Below, piece by piece: positions 36,461 through 45,635 of a stretch of 64,000 bases of DNA. Origin of the DNA: Actinomycetota bacterium (lineage in GTDB: Bacteria; Actinomycetota; Actinomycetes; S36-B12; GCA-2699445). The stretch is from contig JAGQTY010000010.1 in assembly GCA_020438795.1 (NCBI GenBank), positions 37,071 through 101,070 on the forward strand, in the 5' to 3' direction. The position numbers and the translations under genes were made by a program. The notes under the pieces are model-generated. The model did no database searches and was not told where the DNA came from. It saw only the letters and a program-made list of their open reading frames with translations. Numbering within the stretch: the first letter of the stretch is position 1; every line of letters starts with the position of its first letter.

Positions 36461-37258
36461 GTGCGCGAATCCACCCTTGCCGGACTGCTCGGCGCGAGAA
36501 CCCGGGTCCTGGGTCCTGCGCCGCTGCTCACGTATTACAGCCAGGAGGGCGACCGGGTGGAATTGTCTGCCGCGACCGTGGCGAACGCCACCGCGAAGAC
36601 GGCAGGGTTCCTGGTCACGCAGACCGATATCGGCCCCGATGACGTGGTGGCCCTGCGGATGCCGCGGCACTGGTCGGCGCTGCCCTGGCTACTCGCCTGC
36701 GCCAGTATCGGCGCGACCCTCGACCTGGCCGAGCCGGACCTCCCCTACCCGGATGCCAGCGCAGCCGTCTTCGCGGATCCGGAACGGGCGGACCGCGACA
36801 GCCGGGCCGATCATGTGCTCGTCTCAAGCCATCCCCTCGGGATGCCCTCGCCGCGGCCGGCCCCCGCCTCGTGGCTGGACCATGCCCGCGAGGCCGCTGC
36901 GCAACCGGACATCTTCACCCCGATCGCTCCCGGCGACTTCACCCTTCGCAGCGGGGGCGAACTGCACGATCAGGCGGGACTGCTGGAACAGGCCGGGGCA
37001 CTGCGAAGCGAGCTGTCGAACGGTCTGACGAATCCCGGCAGGCCGCTGCGTTTCGCGTTCCTGGGCCAGCCATGGCAGCGAACGATCTGGCTCGGAGCCA
37101 TCATCATGCCATTGCTGGGCTCCGATTCCAGCCTCTGGTGGGCGCGGCAGGACCCTCGGATCGCTTCCGACGAACGGGTGGATGTCGTGGTCGATCCCGG
37201 ACCCATGGAACCGTCTGCGGCCACAGAAGGTCAAAGTTCAGACACAAGATCATCGTGA
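36461..37258 (+). CDS. TIGR03089 family protein (acyl-adenylate synthetase-like remnant)
   Basis: 265 residues. Parts resemble the N-terminal lobe of AMP-forming ligases (LTYYSQEGDRVELSAATVAN, GPDDVVALRMPRHWSALPWLLACASIGAT), but the P-loop-like STSGTTG motif and the C-terminal lobe are missing, so activity is doubtful. This small family is limited to actinobacteria and sits beside manC and an LCP gene, as in M. tuberculosis. GTG 36461 has GGAGG five bases upstream. Function unknown. Confidence 0.8.
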   Translation: MRESTLAGLLGARTRVLGPAPLLTYYSQEGDRVELSAATVANATAKTAGFLVTQTDIGPDDVVALRMPRHWSALPWLLACASIGATLDLAEPDLPYPDASAAVFADPERADRDSRADHVLVSSHPLGMPSPRPAPASWLDHAREAAAQPDIFTPIAPGDFTLRSGGELHDQAGLLEQAGALRSELSNGLTNPGRPLRFAFLGQPWQRTIWLGAIIMPLLGSDSSLWWARQDPRIASDERVDVVVDPGPMEPSAATEGQSSDTRSS

Positions 37259-37360
37259 GGCCTCTGCTCGGCCCGGATTCAGGGTGAAGCCGGGGTACTG
37301 TAGAGGGTCGACACGGGGCGTACTGACCAACAGTGACCCCTGCAGGGAACGGGAGACCGG

Positions 37361-38854
37361 ATGGCTTCGGAGGGTGGCCCCGAGGAATCGGGGAAGAAGC
37401 CCGCGGACCGGAAACTGCCGCGACTCCCGGATCCGCCCCGTACCGATCCGCTGCCCACCGCGACAGCCGAGCAGCAACCCCCGCGCACAGGCAGGAAACG
37501 CCGGTGGCCGACCGTGCTGCTGGTCGTCGGCATCGTGATGGCCGTGCTCATCGGTGGTCTGGCAGCCGGAAGCTTCTACCTCTACAACCGGTTCAACGGG
37601 AACATCGAGGAACTCGCCGATGTCCAGGTGGACACCCGGGAGGAGAACGACCCCATCAACGTCCTCCTCATGGGTTCGGACACCCGGGCGGGCAAGGGCA
37701 ACGGCGCCTATGGCTCCGATGCCGGTCGTGGGGGCCAGCGCAGTGACACCACGATTCTGCTGCACATCTCCGGGGACCGCACCCGCGCACTCGCCGTCAG
37801 CATTCCCCGCGACACCTGGGTGAGGCAGCCCGAGTGCGCGGACCCGAACCGGAACTACTTCAAGTTCAACAACGCCTTCGATCAGGGGGGACCGAAGTGC
37901 ACCACTGAGCTTGTCCAGCAACTCACCGGGGTGCCCATCCATCACGTGGTGGTGGTGGACTTCAACGGGTTCAAGAACCTCGTGGACGCCCTCGGCGGCG
38001 TCGAGGTGTGCCTGAGCCAGCCCGTGAACGATCAGGACTCCAAGCTCAACCTGCCAGCCGGCACCCAGCGGGTCTTCGGCGAGGACGCGCTTGCCTTCGT
38101 GCGAGCCCGCAAGACCCTCGGCGACGGTTCGGACATCGGCCGGATCAAACGCCAGCAGGCCTTCCTCAGCGCAGCGATCCGTCAGGTCACTGACAAGGGA
38201 CTACTGCTGAACCCGGTGCAGTTGTTCCAGGTTCTCGAAGCCGCGACCAAGGCACTGAAGGTGGACAAGAGCCTCAAGGAGGTCTCCGGCATGAAGGACA
38301 TGGCGGAGAGCATGAACGGCATCGATCCCAGCGACATCACATTCGTGACGATGCCCTTCCTCTGGCGCGACGACGGCGCGAACGTGGAGATCGACCAGCC
38401 CAAGGCTCAGCAGATCTGGAACGCCATCAAGGAGGACACCCCCTGGCCCCCGCCGGTGAGTGTGGGACCGGATGGACAGAAGCTGATCATGGCTCCGAGT
38501 GACATCTACGTGAACGTGGTCAACAACAGCGGGGATGAGACGCTCACGGCCCGGGCGCAGACCCAGTTGCGGATGGCCGGCTTCAATATCAATCAGGTCA
38601 CGACCGGGGACAGGGTCACCAACACGACCAAGGTGCAGTACCCGGCGGATCTCGAAGACTCGGCACGCACGGTTGCCTACGCGACGGACGCGACGATGAA
38701 ACAGCAACAGGAGGGCTGGGCCGTCACTCTCATCATCGGGCGCGACTGGAACGGCGTCGAGGACTCGATCGTGGTGCGCAAGCCCAAGAAGAGCAACGAC
38801 GGCGGCACCGCCACCGAGGAGACCACTAGCGCGGCCGACACGGTCTGCGCCTGA
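37361..38854 (+). CDS. LytR-CpsA-Psr (LCP) family ligase with C-terminal LytR_C domain
   Basis: LCP enzymes transfer glycopolymers from lipid carriers to peptidoglycan outside the membrane. 497 residues: a disordered N-terminus rich in Pro and basic residues, one TM at about 48-72, and the LCP core at about 100-320 (NVLLMGSDTRAG, SDTTILLHISGDRTRALAVSIPRDTWV, DALAFVRARKTLGDGSDIGRIKRQQAF) with the conserved Asp and Arg residues. A LytR_C domain begins near 385 (DIYVNVVNNSGDETLTARAQ). Ribosome site GGGAG precedes the ATG. A seven-pair hairpin lies just after the stop. Confidence 0.93.
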   Translation: MASEGGPEESGKKPADRKLPRLPDPPRTDPLPTATAEQQPPRTGRKRRWPTVLLVVGIVMAVLIGGLAAGSFYLYNRFNGNIEELADVQVDTREENDPINVLLMGSDTRAGKGNGAYGSDAGRGGQRSDTTILLHISGDRTRALAVSIPRDTWVRQPECADPNRNYFKFNNAFDQGGPKCTTELVQQLTGVPIHHVVVVDFNGFKNLVDALGGVEVCLSQPVNDQDSKLNLPAGTQRVFGEDALAFVRARKTLGDGSDIGRIKRQQAFLSAAIRQVTDKGLLLNPVQLFQVLEAATKALKVDKSLKEVSGMKDMAESMNGIDPSDITFVTMPFLWRDDGANVEIDQPKAQQIWNAIKEDTPWPPPVSVGPDGQKLIMAPSDIYVNVVNNSGDETLTARAQTQLRMAGFNINQVTTGDRVTNTTKVQYPADLEDSARTVAYATDATMKQQQEGWAVTLIIGRDWNGVEDSIVVRKPKKSNDGGTATEETTSAADTVCA

Positions 38855-38876
38855 GGTCCGCATCGACGGGCTCCCC

Positions 38877-38896
38877 GCAGGGGCATCATCCCCTGC
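38877..38896 (+). terminator. Hairpin terminator after the first LCP gene
   Basis: GCAGGGG, loop CATCAT, CCCCTGC: seven perfect pairs, 23 bases past the LCP stop and in the gap to the convergent glycosyltransferase. No T run follows, as is common in high-GC actinobacteria. It could serve both directions. Confidence 0.5.
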
Positions 38897-38971
38897 GCAA
38901 CGGCGCCCGATGCCGCCCATACCCGCCGGTCCGTCGTGCTCTGTGAGGAGCGCGTGAGGCTTGTTCCTGTG

Positions 38972-39985
38972 CTACGCCCGGCCGAGGCTCGGTGGACTCA
39001 GCAGGAACCCCAGTCCCCAGCTGTGATGCATCGTGGCATAGACGACAGGCAGGACCGCCTTCGCCTTCGGCGGCAGTCCCGCCCCGTTGGCGAGCGAGCC
39101 GGCCACGATCAGACCGGTGTATCCGAGGGGACCCAGCATCCCGGCCCGGAGCCACTTCGGTCCCCCGGCATAGCCCACCACGCCCAGCGCGGACCCAGCG
39201 ACGACCCCGACCGTGGCCGCTGGCGCTGCCAGATAGCGCAGCGAGACGGTCTCCGGGTACCGGCGCGCCATCACGCGGCGCCAGCGACCGTAGTTGAAGT
39301 ACTGCTTGGCCAGGGCAAGCAGTGAGTGCCGGGGCCGGTAGGTGACCTGCATGTCCGGGATGAAGTAGACCAGGCCGCCGGTCTCCCGCAACCGGTGGTT
39401 CATCTCCCAGTCCTGAGCACGCTGGAACGTCTCGTCGTAGCCCCCGACGCGATCGATGGCCGATCGCCGGAAGGCCCCCAGATACACGGTCAGTACGGGG
39501 CCCGGTTCGCCGCCCACGTGGAAGCTCGCGGCACCGACACCCAGCTTGGTGGTCATGGCGCGCGCCACCGCCTGTTCGAAGGCACTGGTGCCCTCGGCCG
39601 CCATCACTCCCCCCACATTGTCGGCGCCGGTCTCGTCGAGGGCGACCACTGCGGTGGCCACGTAGTCGCTCGGGATGATGGCGTGACCGTCCACACGGAC
39701 CACCACCGGATAGCGAGAGGCCGCGATGGCCGCGTTCAGGCCCGCGGGGGTGCGCCCGGACGGATTGGCGACGAACCGTACCCGCTCGTCGTCGGCGGCG
39801 AGCTCGTGGGCGATCTCGTGGGTACGGTCGGTGCAGGGCGCGAGTGCGATCACGACCTCGATCGGGCCGTCGAAGTCCTGGGAGAGGATGCGCGTCACCG
39901 AATCCCGCAGATGACGTTCCTCGTTGCGGACCGGCATGACCACCGAGACACCGTCTTCGGCTCGGACCCGCTCATTGTTCGACAT
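38972..39985 (-). CDS. Family 2 glycosyltransferase, membrane-associated
   Basis: 337 residues. GT-A fold: GVSVVMPVRNEERHLRDSV at the start, VVIALAPCTDRTHEIA, VVRVDGHAII as the DxD-type site and QRAQDWEMNHRLRETGG as the catalytic ED-rich segment. Three or more C-terminal hydrophobic segments (LRYLAAPAATVGVVAGSALGVVGYAGG onward) anchor it in the membrane. The gene lies between two LCP genes, so it probably builds an envelope polysaccharide. A TAGAGT element ten bases before ATG 39985 suggests a very short leader. A longer GTG start at 40012 is less likely. Confidence 0.88.
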   Translation of the reverse strand: MSNNERVRAEDGVSVVMPVRNEERHLRDSVTRILSQDFDGPIEVVIALAPCTDRTHEIAHELAADDERVRFVANPSGRTPAGLNAAIAASRYPVVVRVDGHAIIPSDYVATAVVALDETGADNVGGVMAAEGTSAFEQAVARAMTTKLGVGAASFHVGGEPGPVLTVYLGAFRRSAIDRVGGYDETFQRAQDWEMNHRLRETGGLVYFIPDMQVTYRPRHSLLALAKQYFNYGRWRRVMARRYPETVSLRYLAAPAATVGVVAGSALGVVGYAGGPKWLRAGMLGPLGYTGLIVAGSLANGAGLPPKAKAVLPVVYATMHHSWGLGFLLSPPSLGRA

Positions 39986-40047
39986 GCTGAGCGAAACTCT
40001 ATCCGACGCCACGGCCCGGCCTGCGCGGGAAGCGCCGAAACCTCACT

Positions 40048-40075
40048 TATTCTCAAAGTGCCCGTTCGGCGGGCA
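40048..40075 (+). promoter_or_regulatory. Possible LCP promoter -10 and leader hairpin
   Basis: TATTCT at 40048-40053 fits a -10. The transcript would begin near 40060, close to a hairpin TGCCCG, loop TTCGG, CGGGCA (40059-40075). This leaves about 46 bases to the GTG of the second LCP gene. The -35 is not clear. Confidence 0.35.
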
Positions 40076-40121
40076 GTTGATCCTGGTGTTCGTGTGAGCG
40101 AGATCTTCGAAAGGACCGGAT

Positions 40122-41465
40122 GTGAGACGACTGCTCAAAGGATCCGCGGTAGCCGCCTCGGCGCTGATCCTGCTGCTGAGTCTCACCGGTTGGGCCGCTT
40201 CGGAACACTATCTGTCCGCCCTGCGCCATGTCGACGTCTTCGGAGGCCTGGGTTCCAGCGGCATCAGCAACGGCGAACCTGTGAACATCCTGGTCGTCGG
40301 CTCCGATGATCGCAGCGGTCTGTCCGAGGCGGAGCGCAGCCGGCTGCGGACCGGCCACCTCGACTACGGCCGCCACACCGACACGATGCTGCTGGTTCAT
40401 CTCGGCACCGATCTCGACAACGTCAGCGTGGTGAGCATCCCCCGGGACTCGCTCGTGACGATCCCCGCCCATACCGATGATCAGGGGCAGAACGTCGCCA
40501 AGCATGAGGGCAAGATCAACTCCGCTTTCGCCACGGGCGGTCCGGCGGTGACCGTGGCCACCGTGGCGCAGGCCACCGGCCTTGAGATCGATCACTACGT
40601 CGAGGTGAATTTCAAGGGCTTCCTCGACATGGTGAACGCGGTGAATGGCGTGCCGGTTTGCCTGAGCGAGCCACTGCAGGATCTCAACTCAGGACTCGAC
40701 CTGCCGGCCGGACGGCAGACCATCAGGGGGAAGCAGGCCCTGGCCTATGTCCGGGCCCGCTACATCGACAACGACTTCGGCCGGGCCAAGCGGCAGCAGC
40801 GATTCCTCACCGGGATGGCGCAGAAGGTGACCGCCAAGGGCACGCTGCTCAACCCGATCACGATGAACAACTTCGTGGATGCGGCCCTGAACAGCGTCAC
40901 CACCGACGAGCGCATGGACCGGGAGAGCGTGGCGATGCTCGCGGCCCGACTGGCCGATCTGAGCCTGGAGCAGATCCAGTTCACGACGGTGCCGGTGAGT
41001 GACGGCAGCCATATGCACGAGGGTGAGTCCACCGTGCTCTGGGACTCCGACGCGGCCACGCAGTTGTTCGACGCCCTGCGTGAGGATCAGGCCATACCCG
41101 AAGCCCCCAAGGCCGTGACTGTGGAGGTGCCACCCGGTGACATCGATGTGGCTGTGGAAGGCTCCCAGTCAGCAGCCTCGGCAGTGGAGGCCGCGGGATA
41201 CCAAGTGCTCAGCAGCACCGGGACAGTCGCCGCCGAGACGGTGGTCCGCTACGACCCGGTGTGGCAGCGGTCGCTGGCGACCATGCAGGCCGCGTTCCCG
41301 CAGGCCCGCTTCGAGGAGGCGCCCGGGATCGGCGGCACCTTCCAAGTCGCCCTGGGGGCTGACTTCCAGGCGCCCAAGGCCGTGCGCTCCGCAGCCACCA
41401 GCGTCGAGAGCGAAGTCACCAAGGCGAACAAGGATCTGTGCGCGGACGGCGCCGCAGGGAGCTGA
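40122..41465 (+). CDS. LytR-CpsA-Psr (LCP) family protein
   Basis: 447 residues. Signal anchor at about 5-25, LCP core at about 50-290 (NILVVGSDDRSGLSEAE, TDTMLLVHLGTDLDNVSVVSIPRDS, LAYVRARYIDNDFGRAKRQQRFL) with the catalytic Asp/Arg set intact, and a C-terminal region at about 335-435 resembling a diverged LytR_C domain. GTG 40122 follows AAAGGA. Its stop at 41465 abuts the stop of the convergent molybdoenzyme gene at 41466 with no base between. With the first LCP gene it gives the window two wall-polymer ligases. Confidence 0.92.
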   Translation: MRRLLKGSAVAASALILLLSLTGWAASEHYLSALRHVDVFGGLGSSGISNGEPVNILVVGSDDRSGLSEAERSRLRTGHLDYGRHTDTMLLVHLGTDLDNVSVVSIPRDSLVTIPAHTDDQGQNVAKHEGKINSAFATGGPAVTVATVAQATGLEIDHYVEVNFKGFLDMVNAVNGVPVCLSEPLQDLNSGLDLPAGRQTIRGKQALAYVRARYIDNDFGRAKRQQRFLTGMAQKVTAKGTLLNPITMNNFVDAALNSVTTDERMDRESVAMLAARLADLSLEQIQFTTVPVSDGSHMHEGESTVLWDSDAATQLFDALREDQAIPEAPKAVTVEVPPGDIDVAVEGSQSAASAVEAAGYQVLSSTGTVAAETVVRYDPVWQRSLATMQAAFPQARFEEAPGIGGTFQVALGADFQAPKAVRSAATSVESEVTKANKDLCADGAAGS

Positions 41466-43658
41466 TCACGGACCGGGCGTCAGCGGGAGCACCTGCACAC
41501 GCGCGGACTTGAATGCAGGAGTCCTGGACCGGGGGTCCAGCTCCCGCCCCAGCAGGACGTTGGCCTCCGGGTAGTACATGGCGGCACAACCGGACCGGAT
41601 CCTGCTGAAGGGCACCACCGTGGCCCGTAGCTGTGCGGTCCGGTCCCCACTGTTCTGGACAAGGACCTGCTGGTTCGCCCGAAGACCGCGAGCCTGTGCA
41701 TCGCCCGGATTCATGAGCAGCGCATCTCGTGGGGCCGCCTGCCGGTACCTGTCCTTCTCCTCGAAAACGACGGTGTTGAACTGGCCCTCGGACCGGATCG
41801 TCATCAGCAGCAGTTCGTCGCCCGTGGCCCGCGGTTTCGGGATCTGGTGGGCCACGAGGGTCGCGCGACCGTCGGCGGTGCTGAAGCGCGGACTGCGCAA
41901 CAGACGCCCGGCCACGGTGAACTCCCGGCCCGTGCGCCCGGCCTCCGCCAGTCGCTCGTAGCCGGGCACCGTGGCGCTGATCCAGTCGCGGACCTCGTCC
42001 TGATCGGTCAGCCGCTGCCACGGGATCTGTGAGTCCGGCAGGATCCGCTGCGCGAGTTCCACCACGACCTGGGATTCGCTCCTCGGCCCCGCCACACGTG
42101 CCGGGCCGCCGTCGCTGAGCCGGACGTAGTTGAACATCGATTCCTGCGAAGTGCGGGCGGGCTCCTCGTCGCGAGCCAGCGCCGGCAGGATCAGCGTGGT
42201 CGCTGCGGTACCGTGCGCATGCCCAGTGTTCAGCGTGGTGTTCACATGCACGATGGTGTCCAGACGTTGCAGCGCCCGGCCCGCGAAGCGGGAGTCCGGA
42301 TTGGACCCGTAGAGGTTGCCACCGAGACAGAACCCGACATCGGCCTCCCCGGCATGAGCCGCCTCCATACAGGCCATGGTGTCCCACGCCGGGGAATCCG
42401 GCAGCGGCAGCAGGCCACGGCGCTGCAACGCGGCCAGCATCTCCTGCTGCAGTTGCGGCGTGACCCCGACCGACCCGATACCCTGCACATTCGAATGGCC
42501 CCGAATGGGTAGCAGCCCGGCATCCGGGCGCCCGACCATCCCTCGTAGCAGGGCCAGACTCGCGATGGTCTCGACGTTCTGCACTCCGTGCTCGTGATGG
42601 GTGATCCCCATGGTCCAGGCGAAGACCACCCGTTGGGCTCTCACATAGGAGTTCGCCGCCTGCTCGATCTCTGCCCGGGGCACGCCACAGCCGGCGAGGA
42701 TCGAGTGCCAGGATGTGGAGTTCAGGGCGTTCAGGAACTCCACATGGCCGTTGGTGTGGGCAGCCAGGAACTCCTCGTCGTGACCGCCGGCCTCCACCAC
42801 TGCCTTGGCGATGCCCAGCAGCAGCGCGATGTCACCGCCCGAGCGCACCTGCAGGAATTGGGTGGCGATACGGGTGCCCGTGGCCATACTGGCCATGTCA
42901 CTGGGGATCCGGAATCGCTCGAGTCCGAGCTCGCGGATCGGATTCACGACGATGACATCACCACCACTACGTCGGATCCGCTTGAGTGAATTCATCAGCC
43001 TCGGGTGGTTGCTGGCCGGATTGCCCCCGATCAGGAAGACGAGCTCCGCGCCCTCCAGCCCCTGCAGATCAATAGTCGCCGTACCGGTGCCAATGGTGGA
43101 CTTCAGGCCGACACCACTGGCCTGGTGGCAGTAGTACGAGCAATTGTTGACATTGTTGGTCCCGTAGTCACGCGCCAACAGTTGGGTGAGGAATGCGGCC
43201 TCATTGGAACTACGACCGCTCAGGTACCAGAACGTCCGGTCAGGTTCTGTACCGCCGAGCTTCTCGACGATGAGCCGCATCGCCTCGGGCCACGCAATGG
43301 GCCGGTAGTGGTCCCCGTCCAGCAGCATCGGCTCCGTGAGCCGCCCGGCGCGTTCCAATTGTGCCGGAGAGAGTTCCCGCAATCCGGCCAGAGAGTGCTG
43401 TCGCCAGAAATCGTCGGGTATCGGCGGTTGCGCGTCGGAGGCCAGAGCCTGCAACGACTTCTTGCACACCTCGGGGAAGTGGCCGGTCTCATTCACCATT
43501 CCACCGAGCTGCCCGCCCATGCCCAGTGCGCACGTCTTGCATGCGTTCTTCGAGCGCAGGGATCGCCACGCGGCCGGCGCGGGGCCGGGTGAGAGGACCC
43601 GCCGCACGGAGTAGAACACCGCAGCCAGGCCGCCGGCCGCTTTCGGTCCAGAACCCAT
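41466..43658 (-). CDS. FdhF/YdeP family molybdopterin oxidoreductase
   Basis: 730 residues, the molybdenum-enzyme large-subunit fold of formate dehydrogenase-like proteins in the YdeP subgroup. N-terminal CKTCALGMGGQLGG near 40-53 with a later CKKS, then the molybdopterin segments SGRSSNEAAFLTQLLARDYG, NNVNNCSYYCHQASG and FLIGGNPASNHPR, and the C-terminal molydopterin dinucleotide-binding barrel (TIRSEGQFNTVV). The full C-x2-C-x3-C-x~27-C cluster motif of FdhF is not seen. The substrate of this subgroup is unknown; in E. coli YdeP is tied to acid resistance. ATG 43658 has TAGAGT exactly six bases upstream. Confidence 0.88.
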   Translation of the reverse strand: MGSGPKAAGGLAAVFYSVRRVLSPGPAPAAWRSLRSKNACKTCALGMGGQLGGMVNETGHFPEVCKKSLQALASDAQPPIPDDFWRQHSLAGLRELSPAQLERAGRLTEPMLLDGDHYRPIAWPEAMRLIVEKLGGTEPDRTFWYLSGRSSNEAAFLTQLLARDYGTNNVNNCSYYCHQASGVGLKSTIGTGTATIDLQGLEGAELVFLIGGNPASNHPRLMNSLKRIRRSGGDVIVVNPIRELGLERFRIPSDMASMATGTRIATQFLQVRSGGDIALLLGIAKAVVEAGGHDEEFLAAHTNGHVEFLNALNSTSWHSILAGCGVPRAEIEQAANSYVRAQRVVFAWTMGITHHEHGVQNVETIASLALLRGMVGRPDAGLLPIRGHSNVQGIGSVGVTPQLQQEMLAALQRRGLLPLPDSPAWDTMACMEAAHAGEADVGFCLGGNLYGSNPDSRFAGRALQRLDTIVHVNTTLNTGHAHGTAATTLILPALARDEEPARTSQESMFNYVRLSDGGPARVAGPRSESQVVVELAQRILPDSQIPWQRLTDQDEVRDWISATVPGYERLAEAGRTGREFTVAGRLLRSPRFSTADGRATLVAHQIPKPRATGDELLLMTIRSEGQFNTVVFEEKDRYRQAAPRDALLMNPGDAQARGLRANQQVLVQNSGDRTAQLRATVVPFSRIRSGCAAMYYPEANVLLGRELDPRSRTPAFKSARVQVLPLTPGP

Positions 43659-43664
43659 GTGCCA

Positions 43665-43670
43665 ACTCTA
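43665..43670 (-). promoter_or_regulatory. Probable -10 element for the FdhF/YdeP gene (leaderless)
   Basis: TAGAGT on the minus strand, six bases (TGGCAC), then ATG. No ribosome site. Confidence 0.45.
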
Positions 43671-43794
43671 GGGCCGCTGCGCTCGGCCACGCGATGGATG
43701 CAGCAATACTCCGCAGACCGGTTGAGCCAGGTACCCTTGGCGCAGGACGGAGCAGCGCGCGATGCCTGCTCCGAGACCCTCGGAGGATGCACGA

Positions 43795-45108
43795 ATGGCC
43801 ACCATTTCGGTGATCGGCACAGGGTACCTGGGCGCCACCCACGCGGCCGCCATGGCTGAGCTGAACCACGATGTGATCGGGATCGATGTGGATGCCGACA
43901 GGATCGCCACGCTCCAGCAGGGCCGCGCCCCCTTCTACGAACCCGACCTCGACGACTTCCTGGCTGCCCACACTGGTAGCGGACGGCTGCGATTCTCCAC
44001 GGACTACGCCGAGGCCGCCGAGGCCGACATCCACTTCATCTGCGTCGGGACCCCGCAGCTCGATGCCTCCGGGGCGGCCGACACGAGCTACGTCTTCGAG
44101 TCCGTGGAACACCTGGTACCGCTGCTGCAGCGGGACAGCTTGATCGTGGGCAAGAGCACCGTACCGGTGGGCACCGCACAGGCGCTGGAGCAGCGTGTGC
44201 GCGAGTTGCAGCCAGATGGGGTGGCGGTCCATGTGGCCTGGAACCCGGAATTCCTGCGAGAGGGCTTCGCCGTCGAGGACACCTTGGCGCCCGACCGGAT
44301 CGTGGTCGGTGTCAGCAGGGAGACTGACGCGCAGACCCTGCGGCGACTCTACGCGCCACAGCTCGAGGCGGGCACGCCCTTCATCGCCACAGACTTCGCG
44401 ACCGCTGAACTCGTGAAAGTCGCCGCAAACTCCTTCCTTGCGACCAAGATCTCCTACATCAACGCCATGGCGGCGGTCTGCGATGCGACCGGCGCCGACG
44501 TGTCCGCTCTGGCCGAGGCGCTCGGCCACGACGACAGGATCGGGCCCAAATTCCTGCGCGCCGGAGTGGGCTTCGGCGGCGGCTGCCTGCCCAAGGACCT
44601 GCGGGCATTCATGGCACGGGCAGGTGAGCTCGGCCTCGGCAGCACCTTCACGTTCCTTCGCAACATCGACGAGATCAACATGCGGCTGCGGGTGCATGCC
44701 GTGGATCGGGCCAGCGAACTACTGGGCGGGGAGCTGCTCGGCGCCCGGGTGGCTGCCCTCGGTGTCGCATTCAAGCCGGACAGCGATGACATCCGTGATT
44801 CTCCTGCCCTGAATATCGCGGCGGCGCTGCACCTGCGCGGGGCGATCGTGAACGTCTATGACCCGAAGGCCAACGACAACGCCCGCCGGTCGTTCCCCAC
44901 TCTGCAGTACTGCCGGACGAAGGAGGATGCACTCGACCAGGCCGACCTGGTGCTGCTGCTCACAGAATGGAACGAGTTCCTCTCCATGGACCCGACCGTC
45001 GCCAAGACCCTTGTGGCGCAGGCCAACATCCTTGATGGACGCAACGCGCTCTCGCCGCGGCAGTGGCGTGAGGCGGGCTGGCACTATCAGGGCATCGGCA
45101 TACCCTGA
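43795..45108 (+). CDS. ugd: UDP-glucose 6-dehydrogenase
   Basis: Oxidises UDP-glucose to UDP-glucuronate with NAD. 437 residues. The NAD loop ISVIGTGYLGATHAAAMAE starts at residue 4, with the second-strand acidic residue DVD, the substrate-binding NPEFLREGFAVED, and the catalytic Cys in GVGFGGGCLPKDLRAF. The C-terminal domain has LGVAFKPDSDDIRDSPAL. ATG 43795 has GGAGG eight bases upstream. It supplies a precursor for the envelope glycans implied by the neighbouring transferases and LCP proteins. Confidence 0.95.
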   Translation: MATISVIGTGYLGATHAAAMAELNHDVIGIDVDADRIATLQQGRAPFYEPDLDDFLAAHTGSGRLRFSTDYAEAAEADIHFICVGTPQLDASGAADTSYVFESVEHLVPLLQRDSLIVGKSTVPVGTAQALEQRVRELQPDGVAVHVAWNPEFLREGFAVEDTLAPDRIVVGVSRETDAQTLRRLYAPQLEAGTPFIATDFATAELVKVAANSFLATKISYINAMAAVCDATGADVSALAEALGHDDRIGPKFLRAGVGFGGGCLPKDLRAFMARAGELGLGSTFTFLRNIDEINMRLRVHAVDRASELLGGELLGARVAALGVAFKPDSDDIRDSPALNIAAALHLRGAIVNVYDPKANDNARRSFPTLQYCRTKEDALDQADLVLLLTEWNEFLSMDPTVAKTLVAQANILDGRNALSPRQWREAGWHYQGIGIP

Positions 45109-45122
45109 CGATCAGCGGCCGA

Positions 45123-45635
45123 TCAGCTGTCAGGCCGGTCAACCAGCGATTCCGCAAGCGCTTCGCCCTTGGCGATAGCCATGGACCGAAGTCCCTCGCG
45201 GTGAGCGTCGAGCCTGGTCCGCAGACCGGCGTCGGAGATGGCCAGCATCCTCACCGCCAGCAACGCTGCGTTGGCGGCGTTGCCAACCCCCACGGTCGCC
45301 ACCGGAACGCCCTTGGGCATCTGCACGATCGACAGCAAAGAGTCCATACCGTCCAGATGCTGCAGTGGCACCGGCACGCCGATGACCGGCAGGGACGTGA
45401 CAGACGCCAGCATCCCCGGTAGATGAGCAGCTCCGCCGGCTCCGGCGATGATGACCCGCAGCCCGTCATCGGCGGCATTGCGCCCGTATTCGATCATGTC
45501 AGCCGGCATCCTGTGGGCGGACACCACGGCAGCCTCATGTCCGACGTCGAACTCCGACAGGACCTCTGCTGCCCCGGCCATCACGGGCCAGTCCGAATCA
45601 CTGCCCATGACCAGGCCCACGCTCACGTCACTCAT
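45123..45635 (-). CDS. purE: N5-carboxyaminoimidazole ribonucleotide mutase
   Basis: Purine synthesis enzyme converting N5-CAIR to CAIR. 170 residues, class I PurE. VGLVMGSDSDWPVM at 6-19, VVSAHRMP near 38-44 with the catalytic His, GAGGAAHLPGMLAS and GNAANAALLAVRML. ATG 45635 overlaps the purK stop by eight bases as ATGAGTGA, so the pair is coupled, in order purK then purE. Confidence 0.97.
   Translation of the reverse strand: MSDVSVGLVMGSDSDWPVMAGAAEVLSEFDVGHEAAVVSAHRMPADMIEYGRNAADDGLRVIIAGAGGAAHLPGMLASVTSLPVIGVPVPLQHLDGMDSLLSIVQMPKGVPVATVGVGNAANAALLAVRMLAISDAGLRTRLDAHREGLRSMAIAKGEALAESLVDRPDS

Noticed and set aside
36461..37258. Functional acyl-CoA synthetase
   Set aside because: The nucleotide-binding motif and C-terminal lobe of the AMP-forming ligases are absent; the short TIGR03089 family call is safer.
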